Assembly: GCA_028554795.2 (NCBI GenBank)
Contig: CM068839.1
Coordinates: 12,427,220-12,491,219, forward strand
Source of the DNA: Sinohyriopsis cumingii
Lineage: Eukaryota; Mollusca; Bivalvia; Unionida; Unionidae
Reading direction: 5' to 3'
Length of the DNA: 64,000 nucleotides
Position numbers and translations under genes: made by a program. Position 1 is the first letter of the stretch. The number at the start of each line of letters is the position of its first letter. Shown here in pieces: positions 59,401 to 64,000 of this stretch. Below the pieces are notes generated by a model. That model saw nothing but the letters and a program-made list of their open reading frames with translations, ran no database searches and had not been told where the DNA came from.

Positions 59401-60744
59401 ATCTGGAACAAAGATCACTGATGAAAATTTGATACATTGTATCAAAATCCAGTCCCGAAGCACACCACTCCTTAGAATCAGGCAAGCCCACACTGGTAGA
59501 AGATTACCACTGTGTCATTAACACTGTGATAGCTTAGAATGTGAAACTCAATTCTGACAGAGCTGTTATATATGGGAATGATAGAAGCTTTTCTTCAAGT
59601 ATGGTTTGCTGTCACTGGGTTTTTTTTAATGCCTAATCCCAAGTTGTTAAGAACTTCAGGTTTTCATAGCACACTTTACGAACAATGAAAAACCAGACTC
59701 CAGTCTTAATTACAACAGTGAAATTAATCTAGTTTGCCCATGGGACAATGCATGGAAGTGACAGGACTGAGACATTACAAAACCAGTTGTGTTTCTGTAA
59801 CAATTATCCAATCATAAATCAAAACGTCATAACAAAGATATTGATAATAATGCTCTGTGAAGGAACTTCATCACAATGTTATGTCACTTCCTTTTTTGAT
59901 TGTCAATATTAGTTGTATATATAAATTTTATATCGCTTGCCTTTTTTGATTGTCAATATTAGTTGTATATATAAATGTTATGTCGCTTGCCTTTTTTGAT
60001 TGTCAATATTAGTTGTATATATAAATGTTATGTCGCTTGCCTTTTTTGATTGTCAATATTAGTTGCATATATAAATGTTATGTCGCTTGCCTTTTTTGAT
60101 TGTCAATATTAGCTGCATATATAAATGTTATGTTGCTTGCCTTTTTTGATTGTCAATATTAGTTGTATATATAAATGTTATGTCGCTTGCCTTTTTTGAT
60201 TGTCAATATTAGTTGTATAATATTTAATACCTGATAAACCTTGTTGGCATTTCTATGAGCATTCTACCATTTTCAAGTTTCCTCCTTTTGATTCCAAAAC
60301 AAGAATTCATTTTTCTGTCCATTTCCTCTTTTAGGATTTGTCTTTTTTTGATGATTGCCTCATAATAGTCCATCATATTCCAGATCTCACTGTTTGGAAT
60401 GAAAAAAGAAAGCATATGGATAGAGATTTAAACACAAAAAGCAACAAAAGTTGTACATTCTATAACTGCCTTTTCTGCTAAGGACCCAACAAATCTATAA
60501 GAATCATAAACAACAACATCATCAAAATAATCAGCATTATTACCACCATTTAAGTCATCATCGATTTCATCATTATCATTGTTATCCTCTAACAATACAC
60601 CAAAGCAATTTTAGCCTCTTACCATAGTTGTCCCATTGCAGCAGCTGTCTGTGTCCTGATACCCTCCTCTTTGTCCATATCAGCATGCATCATCTGTAGA
60701 ATGCAATACTTGGTGTTGGTAAACATGTTGTCATGGTCAATACA
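32307..60744 (-). CDS. DUS2: tRNA-dihydrouridine(20) synthase DUS2, 3' part of gene (five exons, last 193 residues)
   Basis: DUS2 is a flavoenzyme that reduces U20 of the tRNA D-loop to dihydrouridine. Reading - strand exons 60744-60623, 60389-60231, 56274-56187, 45011-44938 and 32445-32307 gives 582 nt (193 residues plus TGA), with consistent phases and GT-AG introns. The helical domain is recognisable by DNMFTNTKYCILQMM, where human DUS2 has a TNTKYC segment. The double-stranded-RNA-binding domain characteristic of animal DUS2 runs from YPNSISPKLKLYEW through YNSTVTVEGKSYTS to KSKRLAEQAAAITCL. No other dihydrouridine synthase has this domain arrangement. The flavin-binding TIM barrel is encoded beyond the right edge. 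The last 20 or so residues do not resemble the vertebrate tail. Introns are 0.23, 4.0, 11.2 and 12.5 kb, swollen by repeats. The family call is firm; activity cannot be judged from this part. Confidence 0.94.
32497..32515. repeat. Short (CA)n microsatellite
   Basis: A run of CACACACACA preceded by C residues. Confidence 0.85.
33233..34270 (+). repeat. Minisatellite (about 27-bp unit) with 175-bp higher-order section
   Basis: Units read CATGGAGTATCTGAGGGAG plus TATCACAC with many variants. Between 33301 and 33650 two 175-bp blocks, each made of several diverged units, repeat almost exactly, which is a higher-order structure. The array stops abruptly at a LINE and resumes near 38060. All open frames here on both strands are repeat read-through. 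Confidence 0.95.
34818..35953 (-). pseudogene. LINE reverse transcriptase region, broken
   Basis: The pieces in order are LTLEELRKAINCLTCGKAPG, LYKNKGDCSYCNNYQGISLL, YPESQCGF, YITFIDLMKAFD, GMKQGCVLVPTFFAIFFSML and LLFADDAALRSHTRK. The catalytic F-A-D-D is intact at 35128-35139, but successive blocks lie in different frames. A C-terminal region continues to about 34430. The element is a remnant. Confidence 0.92.
36418..37270 (-). pseudogene. LINE endonuclease region, broken
   Basis: Fragments in shifting frames give WNIRTMCP, DDAQKTAIIDRELSRPN, then GDFNA-stop-VGADYEDWST and HQLDLVITRRAEL, ending near DTDHSLMASK, the conserved D-H motif of this endonuclease family. The stop at 36826-36828 is TGA where arginine is expected, which fits a CGA-to-TGA change. 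In the element the endonuclease nicks the target DNA for target-primed reverse transcription. Confidence 0.88.
38060..38160 (+). repeat. Continuation of the 27-bp minisatellite beyond the LINE
   Basis: CTGAGGGAGTATCACATAAT and further units resume directly after the LINE. The segment ends in an inverted unit (GTGTGATACTCCCCC), so the right edge of the array is a small palindrome. Confidence 0.9.
38165..38420 (-). pseudogene. DIRS-like retroelement fragment
   Basis: On the - strand a frame reads MLTPFFSDILMGARF, closely resembling MSPFSDILVRVYLS in the larger DIRS-like remnant at 52959-53790. It is too short to interpret alone. Confidence 0.4.
38421..38650 (+). repeat. Five exact-length copies of a 46-bp unit
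   Basis: TTATATCTCTCTGTGCTTGA, GAAAGATTCATCTC and TTTACTGGCCTG repeat five times with one two-base variant. It lies at the edge of the DIRS-like fragment. Confidence 0.95.
39221..39546 (+). mobile_element. SINE family A, complete, with 9-bp target duplication
   Basis: The A box region is CCAGTGGCCAAGTGGTTAG, the B box GCTGGTTCAAATGCC, the middle CATTAAGAGGTTAGTGTTAG and the tail AAATCC followed by (CA)n. Flanking GGAAACACT at 39212-39220 and 39547-39555 is a target-site duplication. It is the longest copy of this family in the window. Confidence 0.88.
40430..40625 (-). repeat. Degenerate 150-170 bp repeat, reversed piece
   Basis: AGTGAAAACCACATGTTGATA, ACAAGATTTTCAAG and TTCACTTAAGACCAA are reverse complements of words in the block at 24150-25620. 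It extends less clearly to about 40160. Confidence 0.5.
40866..42738 (+). repeat. Very large minisatellite, about 63-bp unit, about 30 copies
   Basis: Units contain GTGCAATACATGAAATGCAG, TCAAAATGAGAATCATAAGT and GTGGTTCATCTCTGTATCAT, with two length classes (with or without AGTGGTTCATC). At 1.9 kb it is the largest array in the window. All ten open frames over it, on both strands, are artefacts. Confidence 0.96.
42800..43665 (+). repeat. Minisatellite, 76-bp unit, split by a SINE
   Basis: The unit contains CATATGACCTTCAACTCAAT, GATAACACCCCAAATGTAGA and TTTAGTGACAGTATGTAAG at 76-bp spacing. A first partial unit lies left of the SINE at 42843-43108 and about seven units lie to its right. Confidence 0.93.
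42843..43108 (-). mobile_element. SINE family B inserted in the 76-bp minisatellite
   Basis: On the - strand it has the head GGGTCCCGAGTGGCATAGTG, the body and a (AAC)n tail. Flanking GTAGATTGTT at 42833-42842 and 43109-43118 is a 10-bp duplication of minisatellite sequence. Confidence 0.85.
43670..44473. other. DUS2 intron, little recognisable
   Basis: Old decayed repeat sequence with TGACCTTGA words (for example near 43749, 43910 and 44058). No exon was seen. Two open frames on the - strand (43797-43982 and 43931-44221) have no motif. Confidence 0.45.
44474..44865 (+). repeat. Minisatellite, 45-bp unit, 8-9 copies
   Basis: AGTACTCAGTTCTTACACAC, AGGCCTTCAGCC and ATTTCATTCATAA repeat every 45 bp, nearly perfectly, with diverged edge units. 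Because 45 is divisible by three, open frames of 109 and 197 codons run through on opposite strands. It ends about 70 bp from the DUS2 exon at 44938. Confidence 0.96.
44938..45011 (-). CDS. DUS2: DUS2 exon: dsRBD beta strands
   Basis: The acceptor is TGAATTACAG and the donor GTAGGT. The correct frame, fixed by phase with both neighbours, is VERPEDHCYNSTVTVEGKSY and TSCYW. A longer open frame across this exon uses a different phase and reads on into a minisatellite, so it is misleading. Confidence 0.9.
45086..45341 (-). mobile_element. SINE family B
   Basis: The (GTT)n run at the left and the head GCCAAGTGGTCTAAAGCACT at the right match the copy at 29903-30160 along the whole length. No convincing target duplication was found. 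It lies 75 bp upstream of a DUS2 splice acceptor. Confidence 0.88.
45530..45690. repeat. Foldback repeat copies
   Basis: It contains ACTGCACAGACCCAGATCTA, the inverted TGAGTCTATGCAGTTTG, then AGACCCTGATCTGCC and ATCTATGCTGTTTGCAG with AGGATATATGGTAC. This is the same family as at 17745-18185. Confidence 0.55.
45770..46446 (+). repeat. Minisatellite, 45-bp unit, 15 copies, very homogeneous
   Basis: AGGTCTACATGTACCCATAA, AACATGAAAATAAAG and TTGACCTCAC repeat every 45 bp with only scattered single changes. A - strand open frame of 233 codons with a 15-residue period is produced by it and is not a gene. Confidence 0.97.
46668..46745 (+). repeat. Three-copy 30-bp repeat
   Basis: AATACATGTAATAATAATTT followed by TCATAA repeats three times. 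Confidence 0.8.
47224..47345 (-). mobile_element. SINE family C, tail and middle
   Basis: On the - strand it matches the copy at 20283-20460: TGGCACAGAAACACAAATAG and GTGCCAAGGCAATTGGAGTA on the + strand are its reverse complement. The head merges into the tandem array that follows. Confidence 0.75.
47339..48255 (+). repeat. Minisatellite of 43-51 bp units apparently derived from a SINE head
   Basis: About twenty units read GATGGTAGGATTCAAATCT, ATGTTAATCACTGAGCA and CTGTGACTT. The first unit is continuous with the family C SINE on its left, and GATGGTAGGATTCAAA is the reverse complement of that SINE's B box region. The array therefore looks like an expansion of the tRNA-related head. Confidence 0.85.
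48885..49013 (+). repeat. Six-copy 22-bp repeat
   Basis: GGGTTGATACTTTATAACCA plus CT repeats about six times with minor variation. Confidence 0.92.
49334..49596 (+). repeat. Seven-copy 38-bp repeat
   Basis: AAGTTGAAATGGGGTCATTG and TGGGGTCAAAGCCTATGT repeat at 38-bp spacing; one unit lacks the TGGGG block. Confidence 0.94.
49820..50030 (+). mobile_element. SINE family B, diverged copy
   Basis: A weak head (GTGGCTGATTGGTCTAAGG) is followed by the recognisable body ATGTGAGAAAGCTTGCCAG, CTTCCTCCACCAATTATACT and a tail GTTAAACCCAATAAG. It is older than the other copies. Confidence 0.75.
50081..50360 (+). mobile_element. SINE family A with perfect 13-bp target duplication
   Basis: The head GGTGGCCTAGTGGTTAAAGC, middle ATTAAGAGGTTTGTGTTAG and tail AAAAATCC-ACACAAACACA match the copy at 39221. 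TATCTAATACATA at 50068-50080 and 50361-50373 flanks it exactly, indicating a fairly recent insertion in the DUS2 intron. Confidence 0.92.
50855..51600 (+). repeat. Minisatellite, 45-bp unit, about 16-17 copies
   Basis: ATTTTCATTTGACACAGCTT, GATTCGGTAGGTG and CACACTTTA repeat every 45 bp. Most differences are synonymous-looking single changes (TTCGG/TTTGG, CACAC/CAGAC), but open frames of 281 and 266 codons exist on both strands, so the openness comes from the unit length. It is not a gene; see the findings for the test. Confidence 0.96.
51864..52045. mobile_element. MITE-like element with terminal inverted repeats (182 bp)
   Basis: It starts TACAGTGGAACCTGTCTTG and ends CAAGACAGGTTTTACTGTA, an inverted repeat of about 28 bp with three or four mismatches. 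The interior repeats GGTCTCTCATGACAGGTGG-like words in both orientations. Both termini begin with TA, so a TA target duplication is possible. No transposase is encoded. Confidence 0.8.
52046..52950. other. DUS2 intron, nothing recognised
   Basis: AT-rich sequence. An open frame of 110 codons (52507-52839, +) has no motif, and its context next to a retroelement suggests decayed element sequence. Confidence 0.4.
52959..53790 (-). pseudogene. DIRS-like retroelement reverse transcriptase/RNase H remnant
   Basis: In - strand order the fragments are DPWILQIISEAL (resembling the start of DIRS-type reverse transcriptases), then SPQFYSIIVIVSKANGKLQP followed by VIGLLS, equivalent to the F-Y-S-x-x-F-V-x-K-x-x-G-x-R-P-V-I block. 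MICTDVSTTGWSSHSLD lies further on and matches the T-D-A-S-x-x-G-W RNase H motif. Stops and shifts separate them. DIRS elements replicate with a tyrosine recombinase, but none was found here. Confidence 0.6.
53791..54655 (-). other. Sequence upstream of the DIRS-like remnant
   Basis: Two - strand open frames (84 codons from 54042, 195 codons from 54655) precede the reverse transcriptase remnant and could be decayed 5' sequence of the same element. I recognise no domain in either. The 195-codon frame is the longest non-repetitive open frame in the window, so it deserves a search. Confidence 0.35.
54681..55882 (+). repeat. Dispersed repeat X, second copy, split by a LINE fragment
   Basis: GCGCTCACCAGTTATTATG through TACGAAACTGTAGAGTGCC follows the copy at 29131-29754 closely, except for a 557-bp insertion (LINE fragment plus duplicated target). 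Confidence 0.88.
55255..55800 (+). mobile_element. 5'-truncated LINE fragment with 11-bp target duplication
   Basis: An open frame of 171 codons contains RAQDISILLYSCEAWTLTAE, RRIQALEMRCYRTILGISY, KLKWYGHVTRANSL and GGRRRGRQRK. This is the C-terminal region after the reverse transcriptase in RTE-like and related LINEs. The 3' end is a GATGATGATG run, and ATAACCAGTGA flanks it at 55244-55254 and 55801-55811. The reverse transcriptase proper is absent, so it is a dead 5'-truncated insertion. It comes from a different family than the LINE at 34271-38059. Confidence 0.93.
56187..56274 (-). CDS. DUS2: DUS2 exon: start of double-stranded-RNA-binding domain
   Basis: The acceptor is ATTTAG and the donor GTAAGT. 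It encodes KDYPNSISPKLKLYEWTHRN and KVNLPEYKT: the basic N-terminal extension plus helix 1 of the dsRBD. In human DUS2 this extension is known to help bind tRNA. The exon is 29 codons and was found only by looking for the missing dsRBD start. Confidence 0.92.
57237..57430. repeat. Three short GCGCTTCCAT-containing units
   Basis: GCGCTTCCATGAGAATGG, GCGCTTCCATGTGAATCGG and GCGCTTCCATAAGG recur about 50 bp apart. An open frame on the - strand (74 codons) covers it; I recognise no family. Confidence 0.45.
57446..58575 (+). repeat. Complex minisatellite with 32-bp and 22-bp units (CAGGCAGACAGG)
   Basis: A 32-bp unit, CAGGCAGACAGGCAACTATA plus TATGGTACTCTA, is mixed with a 22-bp insert GGCCCTGATCTACAGGCAGACA. 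They form a mosaic of about thirty units. Because the mix shifts frame often yet stays open, five overlapping + strand open frames appear; none is a gene. Confidence 0.95.
58576..59070. other. DUS2 intron, nothing recognised
   Basis: AT-rich, no exon and no repeat recognised. Confidence 0.5.
59078..59199 (+). repeat. Two-copy 61-bp duplication
   Basis: GGCTCACTACCTACCCAAG, GGGAGCA and AATTGATGTAAGAGCCATTG repeat once with two changes. Confidence 0.9.
59286..59442 (+). repeat. Three-copy 52-bp repeat
   Basis: TCAAGCAAATCATCTGGAAC, AAAGATCACTGATG and AAAATTTGATACATTGTA repeat three times with one base change. Confidence 0.94.
59889..60219 (+). repeat. Seven-copy 50-bp repeat abutting a DUS2 splice donor
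   Basis: CCTTTTTTGATTGTCAATAT, TAGTTGTATATATAAATG and TTATGTCGCTTG repeat every 50 bp. The last unit ends about ten bases from the donor site of the DUS2 exon 60231-60389. Confidence 0.95.
60231..60389 (-). CDS. DUS2: DUS2 exon: linker between helical domain and dsRBD
   Basis: The acceptor is CATTCCAAACAG and the donor GTATTA. It encodes EIWNMMDYYEAIIKKRQ, a charged helix with KRRKLENG, then MLIEMPTRFIR. A short tandem array begins only about ten bases inside the downstream intron. Confidence 0.92.
60623..60744 (-). CDS. DUS2: DUS2 exon: helical domain (TNTKYC)
   Basis: The acceptor is TACTTTTTACAG and the donor GTAAGA. It encodes CIDHDNMFTNTKYCILQMM, then an acidic stretch (HADMDKEEG) and QTAAAMGQL, leaving two bases of a cysteine codon. 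The TNTKYC core is shared with vertebrate DUS2. Confidence 0.92.
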
Positions 60745-63700
60745 CTGTAAAAAGTAAAAGGTTATTCTTCCAATCATACAAATGCCAATCATCAAATATT
60801 CAGTTATCAAAATCATTTGAAGTAAGTTTTCAAATAAATCTGAAAAATCATTTCAAGAAATATGTTGTCATTTTTTAAAAATTTTATTATCACCTGTACA
60901 AGCAAAAATTAGGTTTGTACTTAGTTTACCCTTCAGTACAAAAAAAGTAAATGGAGGATTTTTCTCAGGACTGAAATTGATAATTCTCTATTTTAAGGAA
61001 TGTTTTATTTCTTCTTGAAGAAATCCCTAAAACAAACAAAATGTATTTATGACATCATAATTACATACCCAAAAAAATTAGGTCAAAATGATCTTATTTT
61101 AATCTCATTATCTGAAAACCATGGAAATAGTTACTGAAGTATTTGATGTAAGTTTGCCAGTGGAGTTATAATAAGTTATTTTTCTACTGGGCATGAGAAT
61201 TAGAGGTGGCCAAGTGTTCTCAAAGATCTTGACCTTTTGTACGCAATCTTAAGCTTAACTTAATGTGCAAATGATATTATTTCTTATTTGACTTACCTTA
61301 TTAGACATCTGACCTTACACTTTTGACCTTAGACATCTGACCTTAAGACCACAGAATCCTAAGAGCATGTTATCCATAAAGTTTGGTCAAGAAACTTACT
61401 CTAGAACAAAAGTTACCAAAACAAAAGCATTCCACAAATTTAGACCAAGGTAAATGATCTAGAACTAAATTTACCATTCAATTAGCTATTTTATGTTCTT
61501 AAGTCAGTGACCTTGACCTTTCACCTTTAGCTAAAAAAAATCAATAGGCTTTGTTACCTAATGTGTAAGTCATCCACAAACTTTGATTTAGGTATATTGT
61601 TAAAAACTAAAATTGGTGCATGAACCATTTTGCTTCTTTCAGCCACAGTAACCTTGACCTTTTACAGTTGAATCCCAAACCTTATAAGAAACTTGCTGAC
61701 CCCATGTGCAAGCCATTCATTGCCATGGTCTGATTCAGCTATAAGAGGCAGAAATAATGTCACAGTGTGTGTTAAACAATTTTTTCTTTCAGTAATCAGT
61801 GACTTTGATGATAAACTTTTGACCCCCAATTCAATGGGCTTCTTTCTTATCCTAAGTACATTTCATTCACAAAGTTTGGTCCCAGCATGTGATGTCAAAC
61901 TAATGTCATTGGGCAAAAAATATTTATCTTCAAAGTAACCCCAATATCAGGCTTCTTTCTTATCCCAAGTGCAAGTGAAGCACAATGGATGGTAGCTGTA
62001 GATGATGGAGAACTCAAGTTATCATGCAGAAAACAATTTTTTTCTTTCAACTGCAGTCACCTTGACCTCTGAACTTTTGACTCCAAAATTGATAGGGTCT
62101 TTCCTTATGCCATACACAAAGTTTGGTAACTGTAGATGGTGGATAACAAGTTATTGTGCATAAACCATTTTCCTTCTTTTCATCAGGGTGACCTTGTCTT
62201 CTGACCTTATTAAAAATCAGTAGGGTTTTTCCTTACCCCATGTGCAAGTCATCTACCAAGTTTGGTAATTGTAGATCTTGGACAACTCAAGTTATTCTAT
62301 GGAAATGAAACTGGTAACAAACAGATGAATGACTAGAGGGACAAGATATGTACACAATATCACAATTATTGGTTGCTGCATTTATATGAGAGAATATGAA
62401 CAAGTTTTTATGATCAATACTGCACAACATTAGGAGCGAAGTATTACTAAAAAAAATTAGTTAATATCTTCCCATACAAATGCAATAACCTTTTTATTAT
62501 ATACTAATTTTTCATTTCACATAAGGCTTAATAATAACAACAACACACTACAAGAAATGAAGAAATTGAATTTTATGCTTGATTTTAAAGTAAATACACA
62601 ACTGAAGGTTCAACAATACACAGTAACAGTCTTAAAGCACACATGGCATTGACTGTCATAAGCTCAGTCATTCATTTAAAAAATCAATCTTTTTAGTCAA
62701 CTTAAAACTGAAATTTTGAGTCATATTGTGAATGAATGTGCACAAAAAGAACTTATCCAGTTGGTCAGGAATGGAGGGATTTTGCTTTTCTGACCGTCAA
62801 ACTAAATTCTGCTTTTTCTAGTTGTGATGGACTGAATTTATTAGCTAGGTCAATTCCATAAATTGTAGGTGTGATTGAAGGGACTGGCCATGATTCAGAT
62901 GAATATGTTTCTGTTCCACTGCTGGTTGTTTGGAATCATAATGTAGGGAAAAAATATTAATTCGTTTAATTTAAATTCTCAAAAAAGATGCAGGATTAAA
63001 TATTGTTTGCTAGGGAATATCACATTCATTTCATTTTAAGTGTAATCAGAATATTGTGATTTCTGTTGTACTCAAAATTAGCCTATAGTACAATTTTGTC
63101 GTGTGGATAAATATTTGGAATACATGCAATTCTGATTAGCAGAAATAAGTAAGAAAGTACATTTGGAAGAAAGTCAAGATATAAAAATGTAAGTATAATT
63201 ATTGCCATTATTATTACCAGCTAAAGCCAACATAATTATGCTTATGCCCAGCTATCTGCATAACCTGTATGACTTCTATCACTACTATAAATCAAAACAT
63301 CTCCAGCCCATTTTGTAAAATAAAATTCATCATGATTCTGGCTTACTGGCTCTGAGGCTCTTGGTTTTCTTCTTCAGTTGCATTTTAGTTTCCAAATTTA
63401 GTGCTTGGACTTGTAAAATGGTATATCTCTGAGGAAGATGGGATAGCCCTTGGCCTTAATATATCTTTCTATTTATAGACCCTTGAGAGCATTAGTCATA
63501 GTCTGAACCATTTGATTTCTCCTAAATAACTGTTTCAATGATCAGAATGGTATTTTCAATACTGCATGTCTTACATTTGTTGTGGACATTGTGGATATCA
63601 GATTCATTTACTTGCTTGGTTGAAAGCATCTTTTGTGAATCAGCGAATTGATCCACATCGTCAACTTTATCATTTCTACTTTCATTTGGACCAAACAGCT

Positions 63701-64000
63701 TATTTGGTTCATTAACAGACAAATCTAATAAATCAAAAGCTCATTTGATTGCTACATGAGTGTATAGTGTTTGTTTACAATCAAAAGTTGTGCAGTGTGA
63801 AGCAGTGCAGTATGGAAAAATACTGCATGATTCTGACAGTGTGAAGATAATGTAGAAAAAAATAAGCATATAATAACTTACTATACTCCATCTTATGACA
63901 GCTATATAAAAAATGCCACAGGAAAAAGACATTGATACACCAGTAATTTTTCTTGACTATGGTGGGGTAAAATTAATGTGATACTCAATCTATCCTATGC
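60745..64000 (-). other. DUS2 intron running off the right edge
   Basis: The next DUS2 exon upstream should carry residues near A-M-W-N-P-S-I-F; no such sequence is present on the - strand here, so the intron probably extends past the window. A - strand open frame at 63522-63722 (DLSVNEPNKLFGPNESRND...) looks less random than its surroundings but matches nothing I know. Confidence 0.6.
61495..62330 (+). repeat. Degenerate tandem repeat of TGACCTTGACC type, unit about 145 bp
   Basis: About five diverged units contain AGTGACCTTGACCTTT, CAATAGGGTCTTTCCTTA, CCCCATGTGCAAGTCATC and CAAGTTTGGTAACTGTAGA. Weaker pieces extend left to about 61200. Reverse-oriented relatives lie at 22895-23400. Confidence 0.75.

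Overview
The window is eukaryotic and AT-rich. It has spliced genes with multi-kilobase introns, GT-AG junctions, tRNA-derived SINEs, non-LTR and DIRS-like retroelement remains, and a very high load of minisatellites. Both genes are animal genes. The repeat style suggests a lophotrochozoan, most likely a mollusc: SINEs ending in (AAC)n after a GTTAAACCC-like tail, degenerate 140-170 bp repeats built on TGACCTTGACC, and foldback elements. That assignment is an inference from repeat style and has not been searched.

Only two host genes can be supported, and they converge. The first, on the + strand from 2798 to 15036, is the 3' part of a septin of the SEPTIN7 group: six exons encode the last 190 residues, from the end of the GTPase domain through the C-terminal coiled coil. 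The second, on the - strand from 60744 down to 32307, is the 3' part of DUS2 (tRNA-dihydrouridine(20) synthase): five exons encode the last 193 residues, covering the end of the helical domain and the complete C-terminal double-stranded-RNA-binding domain. The 5' parts of both genes lie outside the window. All eleven exons were rebuilt by hand with consistent phases and splice sites. About 17 kb separates the two stop codons (15036 and 32307) and holds the septin 3' region, SINEs and degenerate repeats, with no convincing gene.

Everything else is intronic or intergenic repeat. Tandem arrays with units of 22 to about 150 bp make up roughly a fifth of the window by eye. Several lie within 75 bp of coding exons. 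One contains repeated copies of a septin 3' splice site, and one appears to be built from the head of a tRNA-derived SINE. Nested insertions can be read directly: an almost complete but dead LINE inside a 27-bp minisatellite (34271-38059), a 5'-truncated second LINE inside a dispersed repeat with an 11-bp target duplication (55244-55811), a SINE inside a 76-bp minisatellite, and a SINE with a perfect 13-bp target duplication inside a DUS2 intron. Most long open frames in the window are read-through of minisatellites (for example 50788-51633 and 45746-46447) and are not genes.

I found no operon, CRISPR array, toxin or defence locus. The points most worth a second look are the decoy splice acceptors in the septin gene, the SINE-derived minisatellite, the recurrence of unrelated arrays with a 45-bp unit, and the nested retroelements.
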